From contig NZ_JQKH01000006.1 in assembly GCF_000745955.1 (NCBI RefSeq), positions 1 through 64,000 of the forward strand: DNA of 64,000 nt, in the 5' to 3' direction. A model generated the notes under the pieces. It saw only the letters and a list, made by a program, of their open reading frames with translations. It had not been told where the DNA came from and searched no databases. Positions 32,196 to 41,111 of this stretch are shown here, in pieces. The stretch comes from Alysiella crassa DSM 2578. Its GTDB lineage: Bacteria; Pseudomonadota; Gammaproteobacteria; Burkholderiales; Neisseriaceae. The position numbers and the translations under genes were made by a program. Each line of letters opens with the position of its first letter. Position 1 is the first letter of the stretch.

Positions 32196-33695
32196 TTACT
32201 CTTTATTAATAAACCGCTTATTCACACGCACACGCTCGCCGCGACCGATTTTCTGTACCGTCAGCCAATCGGCGTACACCGAATGCAGCAAATCACGCGC
32301 ATTGGCAAAACCATATTGTGAAACAGAAACTTGCGTTTCCAAATGTTTCACCACATCGCCAAAACGCGCCCAACCCGAAGCGTCCGCCACCGCGTCCACC
32401 GCCGCTTGCGCCAACAAAATCACTTTGCCAAATGGGGCTTTGTTGGGCGTGCTGGATTTGGTTTTGGATTTGGGTTTTTCTGCTGGTTTCTCGGCGGCTG
32501 GCGCATTTTCCAACACGACTACAACGGGCGTTTCCGCTTGATTTTTCTTGGGGCGACCGCGCTGTTTTTTGTTTTTTTCGGTTTTCAGGCTGCCTGAAGA
32601 TTCGGGCGTTTCCGTGGGTGCGGTTTCGGGTTTGGGGGTTTCTGGTTTTGGGTTTTCAGGTTTGGGCAACTCGGTGGTGGCGATGCTTGCTTGTTCGCTG
32701 CTGTTTTTCTTGGGGCGACCGCGCCGTTTTTTGCTTTTTTCGTTGTCGGCGGCTTTCAGGCTGCCTGAAAGTTCGGATGTTTCGTTTTTAGCAGTTTCAG
32801 GTTTAACAGTTTCCTGTTTGTTTAACTCGCTGGCTGCAGTATTGACAGATGAGGTTTCGTTATCATTTTTCTTGGGACGACCACGCCGTTTTTTGTTTTT
32901 CAGGCTGCCTGAAACGGCTTCGGCTTTGTTTTCAGGTTTATTTTCAATTTTGGTTTCGGTTTTTTGATTGTCCGATTTTTTGCGGCGAATTTGCAATTGA
33001 TTGTTGTCGGTGCGATGTTCAAATAAATCAAATGATTTAATCAAATCCGACAGTTTGCCAAAACCATACAGCCGCGCATCAAAATCAGGGTTGATTTTAT
33101 TGATGTAACTGCCAATGCTCGCCAAATGCGCCCAACCCAAATCGTCCGCATTTTCTTTCACGGCGCGTTTGAGCAGGTGCAGCAAATTGGGGTTGGTTTT
33201 GTTTTCAGGCTGCGTGGTTTCGGTTTGGGGATTTTTGGGTGGATTGTGTTGCGGTTTTTGCGGACGGAAAATTTCAATATAGACAAATTTATCACAGGCG
33301 CGGCGGAACGATTCGGGCGTTTTTTTCTCGCCAAAACCGTAAACCGTCAAACCGCTTTCCCGAATCCGCGAAGCCAAACGCGTAAAATCACTGTCACTGG
33401 ACACAATGCAAAAACCGTCCACATTGCCGCTATAGAGCAAATCCATGGCGTCAATCACAAGAGCCATATCGGTGGCGTTTTTGCCTTTGGTGTAGGCGAA
33501 TTGTTGCACGGGAATAATGGCGTGGGGCAGCAGCACGGCTTTCCATTTGCTCAAGCCATGACTCCAGTCGCCATAAATGCGTTTTACGCTGGCGATGCCG
33601 TATTTGGCGATTTCTTCCAACATTTCGTCTATGCTGTCGGCGGGGGCATTGTCTGCGTCAATCAGGACGGCGAGTTTTTTATTGCTGGTGGACAT
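32196..33695 (-). CDS. NYN-domain ribonuclease with two LOTUS-like domains and three AT-hook repeats
   Basis: A 499-residue protein. Residues 8-140 form a NYN (PIN-like) domain: [11 protein letters not shown] with the first acidic pair, [18 protein letters not shown] and [21 protein letters not shown] with the other Asp. Residues about 165-235 ([51 protein letters not shown]) are an OST-HTH/LOTUS domain; a second, similar one lies at about 425-490 ([32 protein letters not shown]). Between them is a low-complexity linker with three [10 protein letters not shown]-type AT-hooks, each close to an SGSLK peptide encoded by a DUS. NYN-LOTUS proteins are thought to act on RNA; the AT-hooks add DNA or RNA minor-groove binding. 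The gene is monocistronic between hisD and the divergent proC. Confidence 0.85.
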   Translation of the reverse strand: MSTSNKKLAVLIDADNAPADSIDEMLEEIAKYGIASVKRIYGDWSHGLSKWKAVLLPHAIIPVQQFAYTKGKNATDMALVIDAMDLLYSGNVDGFCIVSSDSDFTRLASRIRESGLTVYGFGEKKTPESFRRACDKFVYIEIFRPQKPQHNPPKNPQTETTQPENKTNPNLLHLLKRAVKENADDLGWAHLASIGSYINKINPDFDARLYGFGKLSDLIKSFDLFEHRTDNNQLQIRRKKSDNQKTETKIENKPENKAEAVSGSLKNKKRRGRPKKNDNETSSVNTAASELNKQETVKPETAKNETSELSGSLKAADNEKSKKRRGRPKKNSSEQASIATTELPKPENPKPETPKPETAPTETPESSGSLKTEKNKKQRGRPKKNQAETPVVVVLENAPAAEKPAEKPKSKTKSSTPNKAPFGKVILLAQAAVDAVADASGWARFGDVVKHLETQVSVSQYGFANARDLLHSVYADWLTVQKIGRGERVRVNKRFINKE

Positions 33696-33770
33696 GTTTT
33701 ACTCTCATCTTTAGAATGGGAAAAGTTTCCCGTAGTGAAAAAATTTAAATTATGAAAAGGATTGTTCTAA

Positions 33771-34568
33771 ATGGCAATTTATTTTTTAGGTGGCGGCAAT
33801 ATGGCGCGGGCTATTATCTCGGGTTTACGCGCCCAATCGGCAGACGATGAGATTTTTGTTGCCAATCGCAGCGAAGATAAGAATTTGATTTTGAAAACAG
33901 AATTTCAGGTCAAAACCGATTTCAGGCTGCCTGAAAACTTGTCGCCCGATGATGTGTTGATTTTAGCCGTAAAACCGCAAGACATGAAAAACGCATTGGC
34001 AAATGTGCAGCACAATGGCGCATTGATTATTTCATTGGCGGCGGGTTTGGAAGTGGCAACTTTGGCGAACTGGTTGGGCAGCCAACGCATTATCCGTGTC
34101 ATGCCAAACACGCCCAGCGCGATTGGTTTGGGCGTGTCGGGGCTGTTTGCGGCGGACGGTGTGAGTGTGTCTGATTGCGCGATTGCCGAAAAAATCATGG
34201 CAGCCTGCGGTGTAACCATTTGGTTAAACGATGAAAAAATGATGAACGCAATTACGGCGGTGTCGGGAAGTGGCTCGGCGTATGTGTTTTATTTGATGAA
34301 TGCCTTGCAGGAAGCGGCGGAAGGTTTGGGTTTTGCCGATGAGACGGCGCGGACTTTGGCGTTGAACACGTTTCGCGGCGCGGTGGCGTTGGCGGGACAG
34401 TCGGGCGAGGATTTTTTTACTTTGCAGCAACAGGTTACATCTAAAGGCGGCACAACTTTTGCGGCGTTGGCGAAATTTGAAGAGTGTGAAGTGGCGGACG
34501 GTTTGATAGAAGGTGTGAATGCGGCGGCGGCGCGCTCGGCGGAATTGGCGCAGATTTTGCGAGATTGA
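33771..34568 (+). CDS. proC: pyrroline-5-carboxylate reductase
   Basis: A 265-residue NAD(P)H enzyme for the last step of proline synthesis. The Rossmann motif is FLGGGNMARAIISGL; the C-terminal dimer domain has AITAVSGSGSAYVFYLMNALQEAAEGLGF and VTSKGGTTFAALAKFEE, the strongest family signatures. Length is normal. A DUS encodes DFRLPENLS in the N-terminal domain. It is divergent from the NYN gene and followed by a DUS-armed repeat. Confidence 0.97.
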   Translation: MAIYFLGGGNMARAIISGLRAQSADDEIFVANRSEDKNLILKTEFQVKTDFRLPENLSPDDVLILAVKPQDMKNALANVQHNGALIISLAAGLEVATLANWLGSQRIIRVMPNTPSAIGLGVSGLFAADGVSVSDCAIAEKIMAACGVTIWLNDEKMMNAITAVSGSGSAYVFYLMNALQEAAEGLGFADETARTLALNTFRGAVALAGQSGEDFFTLQQQVTSKGGTTFAALAKFEECEVADGLIEGVNAAAARSAELAQILRD

Positions 34569-34569
34569 G

Positions 34570-34724
34570 TTTCAGGCTGCCTGATAGTAAACAATAAAAA
34601 TAGTTAATGTAGGGTGAGCCGTGCGCACCAAAATAATTGAATGATTTAAATATTTTCGGTCAATTTGGTGCGCACAGCGCACCCTACGATTATTTTTGTT
34701 GTGTACTATTAGGCAGCCTGAAGC
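34570..34724. repeat. DUS-armed GTAGGGTGCG repeat
   Basis: DUS, arm ATAGTAAACAATAAAAAT, core 34609-34687 (GTAGGGTGAGCC to GCGCACCCTAC), arm TTTTTGTTGTGTACTAT, DUS (AGGCAGCCTGAAG). The right DUS encodes the QAA-stop end of the LysR gene on the minus strand. Confidence 0.7.
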
Positions 34725-35644
34725 CCCAATGGACTCAATCCCGTTAAATTTGCAAAACTCTCTTGTCGCACAATTTCACAAAAATCAAGAATGTATGCAC
34801 AATCCACATCTTCACTGCGCATGGCGGCATACAATTCGCTGCGTAGTGGTTCGTTACCAATTTGTCGCGCCACCACATAATTTTTCTCCAAATACGGCAT
34901 CACCGTCCAATAGGGCAGCGCGGCAATACCGCGTTTGCTGGCAACCAGTTGAATGATGGCAATGGTTAATTCGCTGTGGCGGCGTTTCGGATTAATCCCT
35001 TGTGGCAACAGGATTTTTTTCAGTAAATCCAACATATCGTCTGGCACGGGATAGGTAATCAATGTTTCATCAATAAAATCTTGGGCTTGCCAAATTTCTT
35101 GTTCGGCAAGTGGGTGGTCGGGCGCACAAATGCCCACCATTTCATAAGCAAAAAGCGGCTGATAGGCAATACCCATAATTGGTGTAGTTTCCGACACAAT
35201 TGCCAAATCCGCACGATGGCTTAGCAGCAAACCCACAGGGTCTGCCTGAAAACCCGACACAATGTCCAATTCCACCTGTTGCCATTGCGGACGAAACACG
35301 CCCATTGCAGGCATTAGCCAATCAAAACAGGTGTGGCATTCCACCGCCACGCGCAGTTCACCAGCTTCGCCGTGTATGATTTGCATTAAATCGCGCTCGG
35401 CGTGCGCCACGCGGGGGAGCAATTCGTGGGCGAGTTTCAGCAGCCGTTCCCCTGCTGGGGTGAAGCGTAGGGGGGTGGATTTGCGTTCAAAGAGTGGCGT
35501 GTCAAAATGGTTTTCCAGCAAACGAATTTGGTGGGATAGGGCGGATTGGGTTAAAAACACGCGTTGGGCGGCGAGTGATACGCTGCCTGTTTCTTCTAGG
35601 GCAATGAGGGTGCGCAGGTGGCGCAATTCTATGATGGTTTCCAT
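34709..35644 (-). CDS. metR: LysR-family regulator, MetR-like
   Basis: About 311 residues. The N-terminal helix-turn-helix METIIELRHLRTLIALEETGSVSLAAQRVFLTQSALSHQIRLLENHFDTPLFERKSTPLRFTPAGERLL is close to MetR (TQSALSHQ, PLRFTPAGE), and the effector part holds VECHTCFDWLMPAM, typical of MetR. MetR activates methionine synthesis genes with homocysteine as co-inducer. No met structural gene lies beside it. The start is uncertain; ATG at 35662 or 35665 is also possible and none has a good ribosome-binding site. The C terminus GLQAA and stop come from a DUS. Confidence 0.85.
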   Translation of the reverse strand: METIIELRHLRTLIALEETGSVSLAAQRVFLTQSALSHQIRLLENHFDTPLFERKSTPLRFTPAGERLLKLAHELLPRVAHAERDLMQIIHGEAGELRVAVECHTCFDWLMPAMGVFRPQWQQVELDIVSGFQADPVGLLLSHRADLAIVSETTPIMGIAYQPLFAYEMVGICAPDHPLAEQEIWQAQDFIDETLITYPVPDDMLDLLKKILLPQGINPKRRHSELTIAIIQLVASKRGIAALPYWTVMPYLEKNYVVARQIGNEPLRSELYAAMRSEDVDCAYILDFCEIVRQESFANLTGLSPLGLQAA

Positions 35645-35678
35645 TTTTGTGTATTTTGTCATCATGGTTGATTGGGGT

Positions 35679-35827
35679 TTCAGGCTGCCTTTGGGTGCAC
35701 GATTATTTTGATAAACACCTAAAAATGTAGGGTGCGTACCACGCACCAAATCATTCAAATAATTGAAATTTCGGTGCGTAATACGCACCCTACATGGTTT
35801 ATAAAAAACACTTCAGGCTGCCTGAAA
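35679..35827. repeat. DUS-armed GTAGGGTGCG repeat
   Basis: DUS, arm TGGGTGCACGATTATTTTGATAAACACC, core 35727-35793 (GTAGGGTGCGTACC to GCACCCTAC), arm ATGGTTTATAAAAAACA, DUS. It fills the gap between the metR-like gene and the potI end. Confidence 0.7.
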
Positions 35828-35859
35828 AATAAGTTTCCCCATTTTCAGGCAGCCTGAAT
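35815..35859. terminator. DUS inverted pair behind potI
   Basis: TTCAGGCTGCCTGAA (about 35813-35827) and TTCAGGCAGCCTGAA (about 35844-35858) face each other and can pair over 15 bp. It lies past the end of the pot operon on the minus strand. Confidence 0.5.
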
Positions 35860-35873
35860 ATTTAGGCAAGCAA

Positions 35874-36740
35874 TTATTTCGCTTCTACTTTGTAGGCGAC
35901 TTGCATTTCGCGTTCACGCTTGGTGGCTTGGCGCATCATAATGTAATTGATGAAAATCACCAGTGTGCCGACTATGCCAATCATAATGGTCGCCAACACG
36001 TTCATTTGCGGGTCTAGCCCCAATTTGATTTTGGAGAAAATCACTTGTGGCAGCGTGGACGAACCTGGCCCTGACAAGAATGACGTAATCACCAAATCAT
36101 CTAGCGACAAAGTTACCCCCAACAAAAAGCCCGAAGCAATCGCTGGCGCAATCAAAGGCAGCGTAATCAAGAAAAAGATTTTGAGCGGACGTGCGCCCAA
36201 ATCCATCGCTGCTTCTTCTAGCGATTGGTCTAATTCCATCAAACGTGAGCGAATCACCACCGTAATATACGCCATGCACAAAGTGGTATGCCCCAAGAAA
36301 ATGGTGAAAAAGCCACGGTCTAGCCATTCCGCATTGCCACCCATTTGCTGAATCAAACCCTGCACTTGGATAATCAGCAGCAGCATGGATAAACCTGTAA
36401 TCACATCAGGCATCACCATAGGCGCAGACACCATGCCGCCAAACAGCATTGCGCCACGAAAACGCTTGATTCGCGCCAAAGCGTAGCCCGCCATTGTCCC
36501 CAAAGCCACCGCCGCCAAAGATGACACCACCGCAATTTTCAATGACAACCATGCTGCACTTAAAATCTGGTCGTTTTCCAATAATTTTGCATACCATTTG
36601 GTTGAGAAACCGCCCCAAACCGTTACCAATTTGGAATCATTAAATGAATAAACCACCAGCATAATCAAAGGGATATACAAAAATGCAAATCCCAGCAGCA
36701 GCATGATTTTCAAAAACCATGACATTTTATTGCCTTGCAT
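35874..36740 (-). CDS. potI: putrescine/spermidine ABC transporter permease PotI
   Basis: A 288-residue inner-membrane permease with six helices. LLGFAFLYIPLIMLVVYSFNDSKLVTVWGGFSTKWY is close to E. coli PotI, and EEAAMDLGARPLKIFFLITLPLIAPAI is the EAA loop that docks on the ATPase. Its start overlaps the potH stop (TAATG), with AGAAGGG at good distance, so translation is coupled; an alternative ATG at 36725 also has a fair AAGG site. It is the third gene of the potG-potH-potI operon. Confidence 0.93.
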   Translation of the reverse strand: MQGNKMSWFLKIMLLLGFAFLYIPLIMLVVYSFNDSKLVTVWGGFSTKWYAKLLENDQILSAAWLSLKIAVVSSLAAVALGTMAGYALARIKRFRGAMLFGGMVSAPMVMPDVITGLSMLLLIIQVQGLIQQMGGNAEWLDRGFFTIFLGHTTLCMAYITVVIRSRLMELDQSLEEAAMDLGARPLKIFFLITLPLIAPAIASGFLLGVTLSLDDLVITSFLSGPGSSTLPQVIFSKIKLGLDPQMNVLATIMIGIVGTLVIFINYIMMRQATKREREMQVAYKVEAK

Positions 36741-37696
36741 TATTTTTTCCCTTCTTCTAATTCACGCTCTTCGTAGCGTTGGAACAATGCCATCGGCACC
36801 ACCAGCAGCAAAACCATCACTACCGCCACAGCCGCAGCTAAAGGCCAGTTGTTTTGGTCAAAAAAGGCTTGCCACAATACTTTACCAATCATTAGGTTAT
36901 CAGGACCGCCAACCAATTCGGGAATCACATATTCGCCCACCGCAGGAATAAACACCAACATGCTGCCTGCAATAATCCCTGTTTTGGAAAGGGGTAGGGT
37001 AATCGTGAAAAATGCCTTAATTGGGTGTGCGCCCAAATCCGCCGCCGCTTCCAGTAAGCGATGGTCTAATTTCACCAATTGAGTGTACAAAGGTAAAATC
37101 ATAAACGGTAAATAAGCGTACACCATCACCAAATTCAATGAAAATGTGTTGTAAAACAAATTCAAAGGTTCAGAAATAATGCCCCATTTGATTAAGTAAT
37201 TGTTGATAATCCCGTTTTGCCCCAGCAAACCCATCCACGCATACACACGCAGCAAAAACGATGTCCAAAACGGCAACATAATCGCCAACAATAAACCATT
37301 GCGAATAGACGGATTAGCGCGTGAAATGGCATACGCCATCGGATAACCAATCAATAAGCAAATAATGGTGGTGGTCAAAGCCGTTTTCACGGACAACCAA
37401 TAAGTCAGCAAATAAATATTGTCGCCTTGCTTGTCGTCAAACGGGTTGAGCAAAGCCGCCAGCGATGAACCAAAATCAGCAAAAATATCTTTATAGTTTT
37501 GCCAAACAATGTGCAGGCTGCCATCGTCTTTAAACAAAGGCGTAAAGGGCGGAATAGACAATTCCTGTTCCGCAAAACTGATTTTAAACACAATGAAAAA
37601 TGGTACGAGAAACAGCAACAGCAACCACACAAATGGAATGCCAATCACCAATTTCCCACCTGGTCTCATGCGGCGTTTAATGTTTACACTAGACAT
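36740..37696 (-). CDS. potH: putrescine/spermidine ABC transporter permease PotH
   Basis: A 318-residue permease with six helices; the EAA loop is LEAAADLGAHPIKAFFTITLPLSKTGI. The segment GKLVIGIPFVWLLLLFLVPFFIVFKISFAEQELSIPPFTPL matches PotH-type permeases. It pairs with PotI to form the membrane channel. The gene is 15 bp downstream of potG, behind a DUS, and overlaps potI by one base. Confidence 0.93.
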   Translation of the reverse strand: MSSVNIKRRMRPGGKLVIGIPFVWLLLLFLVPFFIVFKISFAEQELSIPPFTPLFKDDGSLHIVWQNYKDIFADFGSSLAALLNPFDDKQGDNIYLLTYWLSVKTALTTTIICLLIGYPMAYAISRANPSIRNGLLLAIMLPFWTSFLLRVYAWMGLLGQNGIINNYLIKWGIISEPLNLFYNTFSLNLVMVYAYLPFMILPLYTQLVKLDHRLLEAAADLGAHPIKAFFTITLPLSKTGIIAGSMLVFIPAVGEYVIPELVGGPDNLMIGKVLWQAFFDQNNWPLAAAVAVVMVLLLVVPMALFQRYEERELEEGKK

Positions 37697-37711
37697 TTCA
37701 GGCTGCCTTTC

Positions 37712-38824
37712 TTAACGGGTTAAAGGCGTGGGCTGGTTTTCAGGCCAATCCAAATACACTTCATCGCCCCAAGTTGGCGGCTCAATACCGCGCACATACC
37801 AATAGGGCGCAGGCACTTGGCTCTTAATAATGCGCCCATTGTCCATTTGCACATGGTAAATGGCGAAACTGCCCAAATAGGCAATTTCTTTCACTTTGCC
37901 TTTTGCCCAATTGTGGGTGTCGCGGTGGGCGGGTTTTTCTTTGTGTAAATCAATGTCTTCGGGGCGAATGGAAATCCACATGGTTTGACCATTTTCCGCT
38001 TCAAATTTTTGGTCGGTATAAACTTTTGCAGGCAACTCTGGGCAATCAATCAGCGCGTGTGCGTCATCTTTTTGAATCAAAGTGCCTTTAAAAATATTGG
38101 TTTCGCCAATAAATTCTGCAACAAATTTGCTTTCAGGATAATCGTACACATCGGCGGGTGTGCCAACTTGTTGCAATTCGCCGTGCGACATGATGGCAAC
38201 ACGGCTTGCCATGGTCATGGCTTCTTCTTGGTCGTGGGTTACCATAATGCAGGTTACGCCGACTTTTTCCAAAGTGTTCACCAATTCAAATTGCGTTTGT
38301 TGGCGCAATTTTTTGTCCAACGCACCCAAAGGTTCGTCCAACAACAATAATTTCGGACGTTTCGCCAAGCTACGCGCCAACGCCACGCGCTGTTGCTGAC
38401 CGCCTGACAATTGGTGCGGTTTGCGTTTGGCAAATTGCGGCATTTGCACCAAGCGCAACATTTCATCTACACGCGCCTGAATTTCGTCTTTGGGCAAACC
38501 ATCTTGTTTCAAACCAAAGGCGATGTTTTGCTCCACCGTCATGTGCGGGAACAGGGCATAGCTTTGGAACATCATGTTAATGGGGCGGTCGTAGGGCGCG
38601 AGTTTGGTAATGTCTTGCCCGTCCAAAATAATTTGACCATCGCTAGGCGTTTCCATGCCAGCCAGCATACGCAGCAGTGTGGATTTACCACTCCCCGAAC
38701 TGCCCAGCAGCGCGAAAATTTCGTGTTGATTAATCACCAAATCAAGTGGTTTGACGGCGAGATTGTCCCCATATTTTTTTGCTAATCCTTTGATTTGCAA
38801 ATAAGGTTGGGTTTCGGTGGTCAT
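37712..38824 (-). CDS. potG: putrescine/spermidine ABC transporter ATP-binding protein PotG
   Basis: A 370-residue ATPase. Walker A GSSGSGKSTLL, signature LSGGQQQRVALARSL and Walker B KLLLLDEPLGALDKKL are intact, with the H-loop VTHDQEEA. The C-terminal TOBE-type regulatory domain (about residues 240-360) has ISIRPEDIDL and KGKVKEIAYLGSFAIYHV. It energises the PotH-PotI permease. No periplasmic binding protein (PotF or PotD) is encoded in the window, so it must lie elsewhere. Confidence 0.95.
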   Translation of the reverse strand: MTTETQPYLQIKGLAKKYGDNLAVKPLDLVINQHEIFALLGSSGSGKSTLLRMLAGMETPSDGQIILDGQDITKLAPYDRPINMMFQSYALFPHMTVEQNIAFGLKQDGLPKDEIQARVDEMLRLVQMPQFAKRKPHQLSGGQQQRVALARSLAKRPKLLLLDEPLGALDKKLRQQTQFELVNTLEKVGVTCIMVTHDQEEAMTMASRVAIMSHGELQQVGTPADVYDYPESKFVAEFIGETNIFKGTLIQKDDAHALIDCPELPAKVYTDQKFEAENGQTMWISIRPEDIDLHKEKPAHRDTHNWAKGKVKEIAYLGSFAIYHVQMDNGRIIKSQVPAPYWYVRGIEPPTWGDEVYLDWPENQPTPLTR

Positions 38825-39058
38825 GAGCGTACTCCAATGAAATGAAAAAGACTTACGCCTAGCTTTGGACAGAATCTTTGATTTATCAGTAAAATCTCCG
38901 TGCTGTTTAGCGGCTTTCAGGCTGCCTGAAAAAATTTAAAGCGCGTGATTTTATTAGACAAAACCCAATGGGGCAAGTCTAAATATCCCCAGCATGATAA
39001 AAATACCACAATCATTATTTTACGCTGTTTTGGGTGCAAACAAAATTGCCCAAAAAAT

Positions 39059-39676
39059 TTATTTAAATAATTGATTTAATGCCATTTCAATTTGATTTTT
39101 TGTCCAATCTTTGTCGCGGCTGCTGTCCACGATGGTGTAGGCTTCGGGTTGTGCGGCGGCGCGGCGCAAATAAGTGTCGCGCACACGCGTGAAAAACGCG
39201 CTGTCTTCTTGTTCAAAACGGTCTTTTTCGCGTGCGCCTTCAATGCGTTGCATGGCGGTTTCCAAAGACACGTCTAATAAAATGGTTAAATCGGGGCGCA
39301 GGCTGCCTTGTACCCACGTTTGCAGCGTGTCAATATCGGTTTCAGGCAGCCCTTTGCCGCCGCCTTGATAGGCAAAAGTGGCATCTGTAAAACGGTCGGA
39401 AACCACATTTATCCCCTTGTTTAAATTTGGTAAAATCACATCTACCAAATGTTGCTGCCGCGCTGCAAACATCAGCAAGGTTTCGGCGCGTGGGTCAATT
39501 TGATTGCCCGCTTTCAGCACAATTTCGCGCAGGGCTTCGCCAAACGCCGTTCCCCCTGGTTCGCGGGTAAACACAACGGGCAAATTATTTTGTTCAAACC
39601 ATTGTTTCATCACATTTAATTGTGTGGTTTTACCTGAACCGTCAATGCCGTCTAGGGTAATGAATTTTGCTGTCAT
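39059..39676 (-). CDS. tmk: thymidylate kinase
   Basis: A 205-residue dTMP kinase. The P-loop is LDGIDGSGKTTQ, the DRX motif is VVSDRFTDATFAYQGGGKGL and the TREPGGT dTMP-binding loop is intact. It makes dTDP for DNA synthesis. It stands alone here; in many bacteria tmk precedes holB. A DUS-like GCAGGCTGCC lies inside the gene near 39300. Upstream lies the divergent YciO gene. Confidence 0.97.
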   Translation of the reverse strand: MTAKFITLDGIDGSGKTTQLNVMKQWFEQNNLPVVFTREPGGTAFGEALREIVLKAGNQIDPRAETLLMFAARQQHLVDVILPNLNKGINVVSDRFTDATFAYQGGGKGLPETDIDTLQTWVQGSLRPDLTILLDVSLETAMQRIEGAREKDRFEQEDSAFFTRVRDTYLRRAAAQPEAYTIVDSSRDKDWTKNQIEMALNQLFK

Positions 39677-39782
39677 GGTTTTGGTTCCTGTGTTTGGATT
39701 AACAATTTTATTTTAAATGAAATTTCCCTTTCAGGCAGCCTGAAAGTTTGTTACGATAAAAATTTTTTGGGAATACACCATT

Positions 39783-40403
39783 ATGGCACAATTTTTGAGC
39801 ATTCACGCCGACAATCCGCAAGAGCGTTTAATTAAACAAGCAGTTGAAATCATTAAAAAAGGCGGCGTGGCAATTTACCCCACCGATTCGTGTTACGCGC
39901 TGGGCTGTCATTTGGGAGACAAGGCGGCGATGGAACGCATTTTGGCTATCCGAAAAATGGATTTAAAACATCATTTTACGCTGATGTGCGCCGATTTAAG
40001 CGAATTAGGCACTTACGCGAAAGTGGACAACAGTCAATTTCGCCAATTAAAAGCCGCCACCCCCGGTAGCTACACCTTTATTTTACAAGCCACCAAAGAA
40101 GTCCCCAATCGCACCTTGCACCCGAAACGCAAAACCATTGGTTTGCGCGTGCCTGATAATAAAATTGCGCTGGCGTTGCTGCGTGAATTGGGCGAGCCGA
40201 TGTTGTCTTGCACCCTGATTTTGCCCGAAGACGATGAAGCCTTGACCGACCCCTACGAAATCCGCGACCGTTTGGGGCATTCAGTGGATGTGATTATTGA
40301 TGGTGGCTGGTGTGGCACGGAATTGACCAGCGTGATTGACATGACCGATGGCGTGGAATTGGTGCGGCAGGGCAAGGGTGATATTGCCTTATTTGGTTTG
40401 TAA
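39783..40403 (+). CDS. YciO-type Sua5/YrdC family protein
   Basis: A 206-residue protein of the Sua5/YrdC/YciO family. KGGVAIYPTDSCYALGCHLGDKAAMERILAIRKMDLKHHFTLMCADLSELGTYAKV contains the conserved KRxxxxHP-like loop in YciO form (RKMDLKHHFTLMC). The YrdC branch makes threonylcarbamoyl-AMP for tRNA t6A, working with TsaB and TsaD; the YciO branch binds RNA-like ligands and its activity is disputed. The wording and length here suit YciO better. It is divergent from tmk. The pair of DUS behind it may act as terminator. Confidence 0.88.
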   Translation: MAQFLSIHADNPQERLIKQAVEIIKKGGVAIYPTDSCYALGCHLGDKAAMERILAIRKMDLKHHFTLMCADLSELGTYAKVDNSQFRQLKAATPGSYTFILQATKEVPNRTLHPKRKTIGLRVPDNKIALALLRELGEPMLSCTLILPEDDEALTDPYEIRDRLGHSVDVIIDGGWCGTELTSVIDMTDGVELVRQGKGDIALFGL

Positions 40404-40409
40404 ATAGTG

Positions 40410-40456
40410 GTTTCAGGCTGCCTGCTATTAAGGGAAAACAAACAGGCAGCCTGAAA
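40410..40456 (+). terminator. DUS inverted pair behind the YciO gene
   Basis: TTTCAGGCTGCCTG (about 40411-40424) pairs with CAGGCAGCCTGAAA (40443-40456). A-rich loop; downstream AATTTAATT is only weakly T-rich. Confidence 0.45.
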
Positions 40457-40483
40457 AATTTAATTGACAAAATCAGAAATCAG

Positions 40484-40512
40484 TTGATAAGGCAAATCTT
40501 TAGGCATACAAT
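40484..40512 (+). promoter_or_regulatory. candidate sigma70 promoter for the MarR gene
   Basis: TTGATA (40484-40489) and TACAAT (40507-40512) with a 17-bp spacer, about 90 bp before the MarR gene. The leader has two TTAGGCA direct repeats (near 40499 and 40539), which could be operator halves for self-control, but this is a guess. Confidence 0.55.
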
Positions 40513-40602
40513 ACAAGTGAATGAATAGTAAATTACCGTTAGGCAGGAAATCACAGTTTGATTGAATATGAAATGTTTTTCATTGAAATTTAGGAGAATA
40601 TC

Positions 40603-41052
40603 ATGTCCGAAACATCGCAACATTCATTTATCAATATTGCTCTGGTGCAAGCGCGAGATGGCGTATTGAACTATTTTCGCCCAGCATTGAGCAGCGCGGG
40701 GCTGACCGAACAGCAATGGCGTATTTTGCGCTTGCTGGCGGCAAATGGCACGATGGATTTTCAAGATTTGTCGGAGCAAACCAGCATTTTGCGCCCCAGT
40801 TTAACAGGCGTTTTGACACGTTTGGAACAAATGGGTTTATTAATGCGCTTGAAACCCGCCAGCGACCAACGCCGCGTGTTCATCAATTTAACCGAAAAAG
40901 GCGTGAAGCAATACGACCAAATCGCCGCGCAAATGGAAGCCGCTTATGCCGCTTTGGAACGCGATTTTGGCAGCAATAAGTTGCAGAAATTAAACACTTT
41001 ATTGCGCGAATTAAGCAAATTAGGCGAACAATACGCGCAGAAGAAAGAATAA
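40603..41052 (+). CDS. farR: MarR-family regulator, FarR/HpaR-like
   Basis: A 149-residue MarR-type winged-helix repressor. SFINIALVQARDGVLNYFRPALSSAGLTEQQWRILRLLAANGTMDFQDLSEQTSILRPSLTGVLTRLEQMGLLMRLKPASDQRRVFINLT closely follows FarR of Neisseria, which represses the farAB fatty-acid efflux pump and, with iron- or acid-related signals, other genes; HpaR of aromatic catabolism is a near relative. No farAB pump or hpa genes are in the window. GGAG lies before the start. The transporter of aromatic acids at 26.7 kb is not adjacent. Confidence 0.85.
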   Translation: MSETSQHSFINIALVQARDGVLNYFRPALSSAGLTEQQWRILRLLAANGTMDFQDLSEQTSILRPSLTGVLTRLEQMGLLMRLKPASDQRRVFINLTEKGVKQYDQIAAQMEAAYAALERDFGSNKLQKLNTLLRELSKLGEQYAQKKE

Positions 41053-41061
41053 AATCATCAC

Positions 41062-41098
41062 ATCAGGCAGCCTGAAAATTATTTTCAGGCTGCCTGAT
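41062..41098. terminator. DUS-based bidirectional terminator
   Basis: ATCAGGCAGCCTGAAAAT and ATTTTCAGGCTGCCTGAT form a perfect 17-18 bp stem with almost no loop between the convergent MarR and GrxB genes. Confidence 0.65.
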
Positions 41099-41111
41099 TG
41101 ATTTTGTGTAA

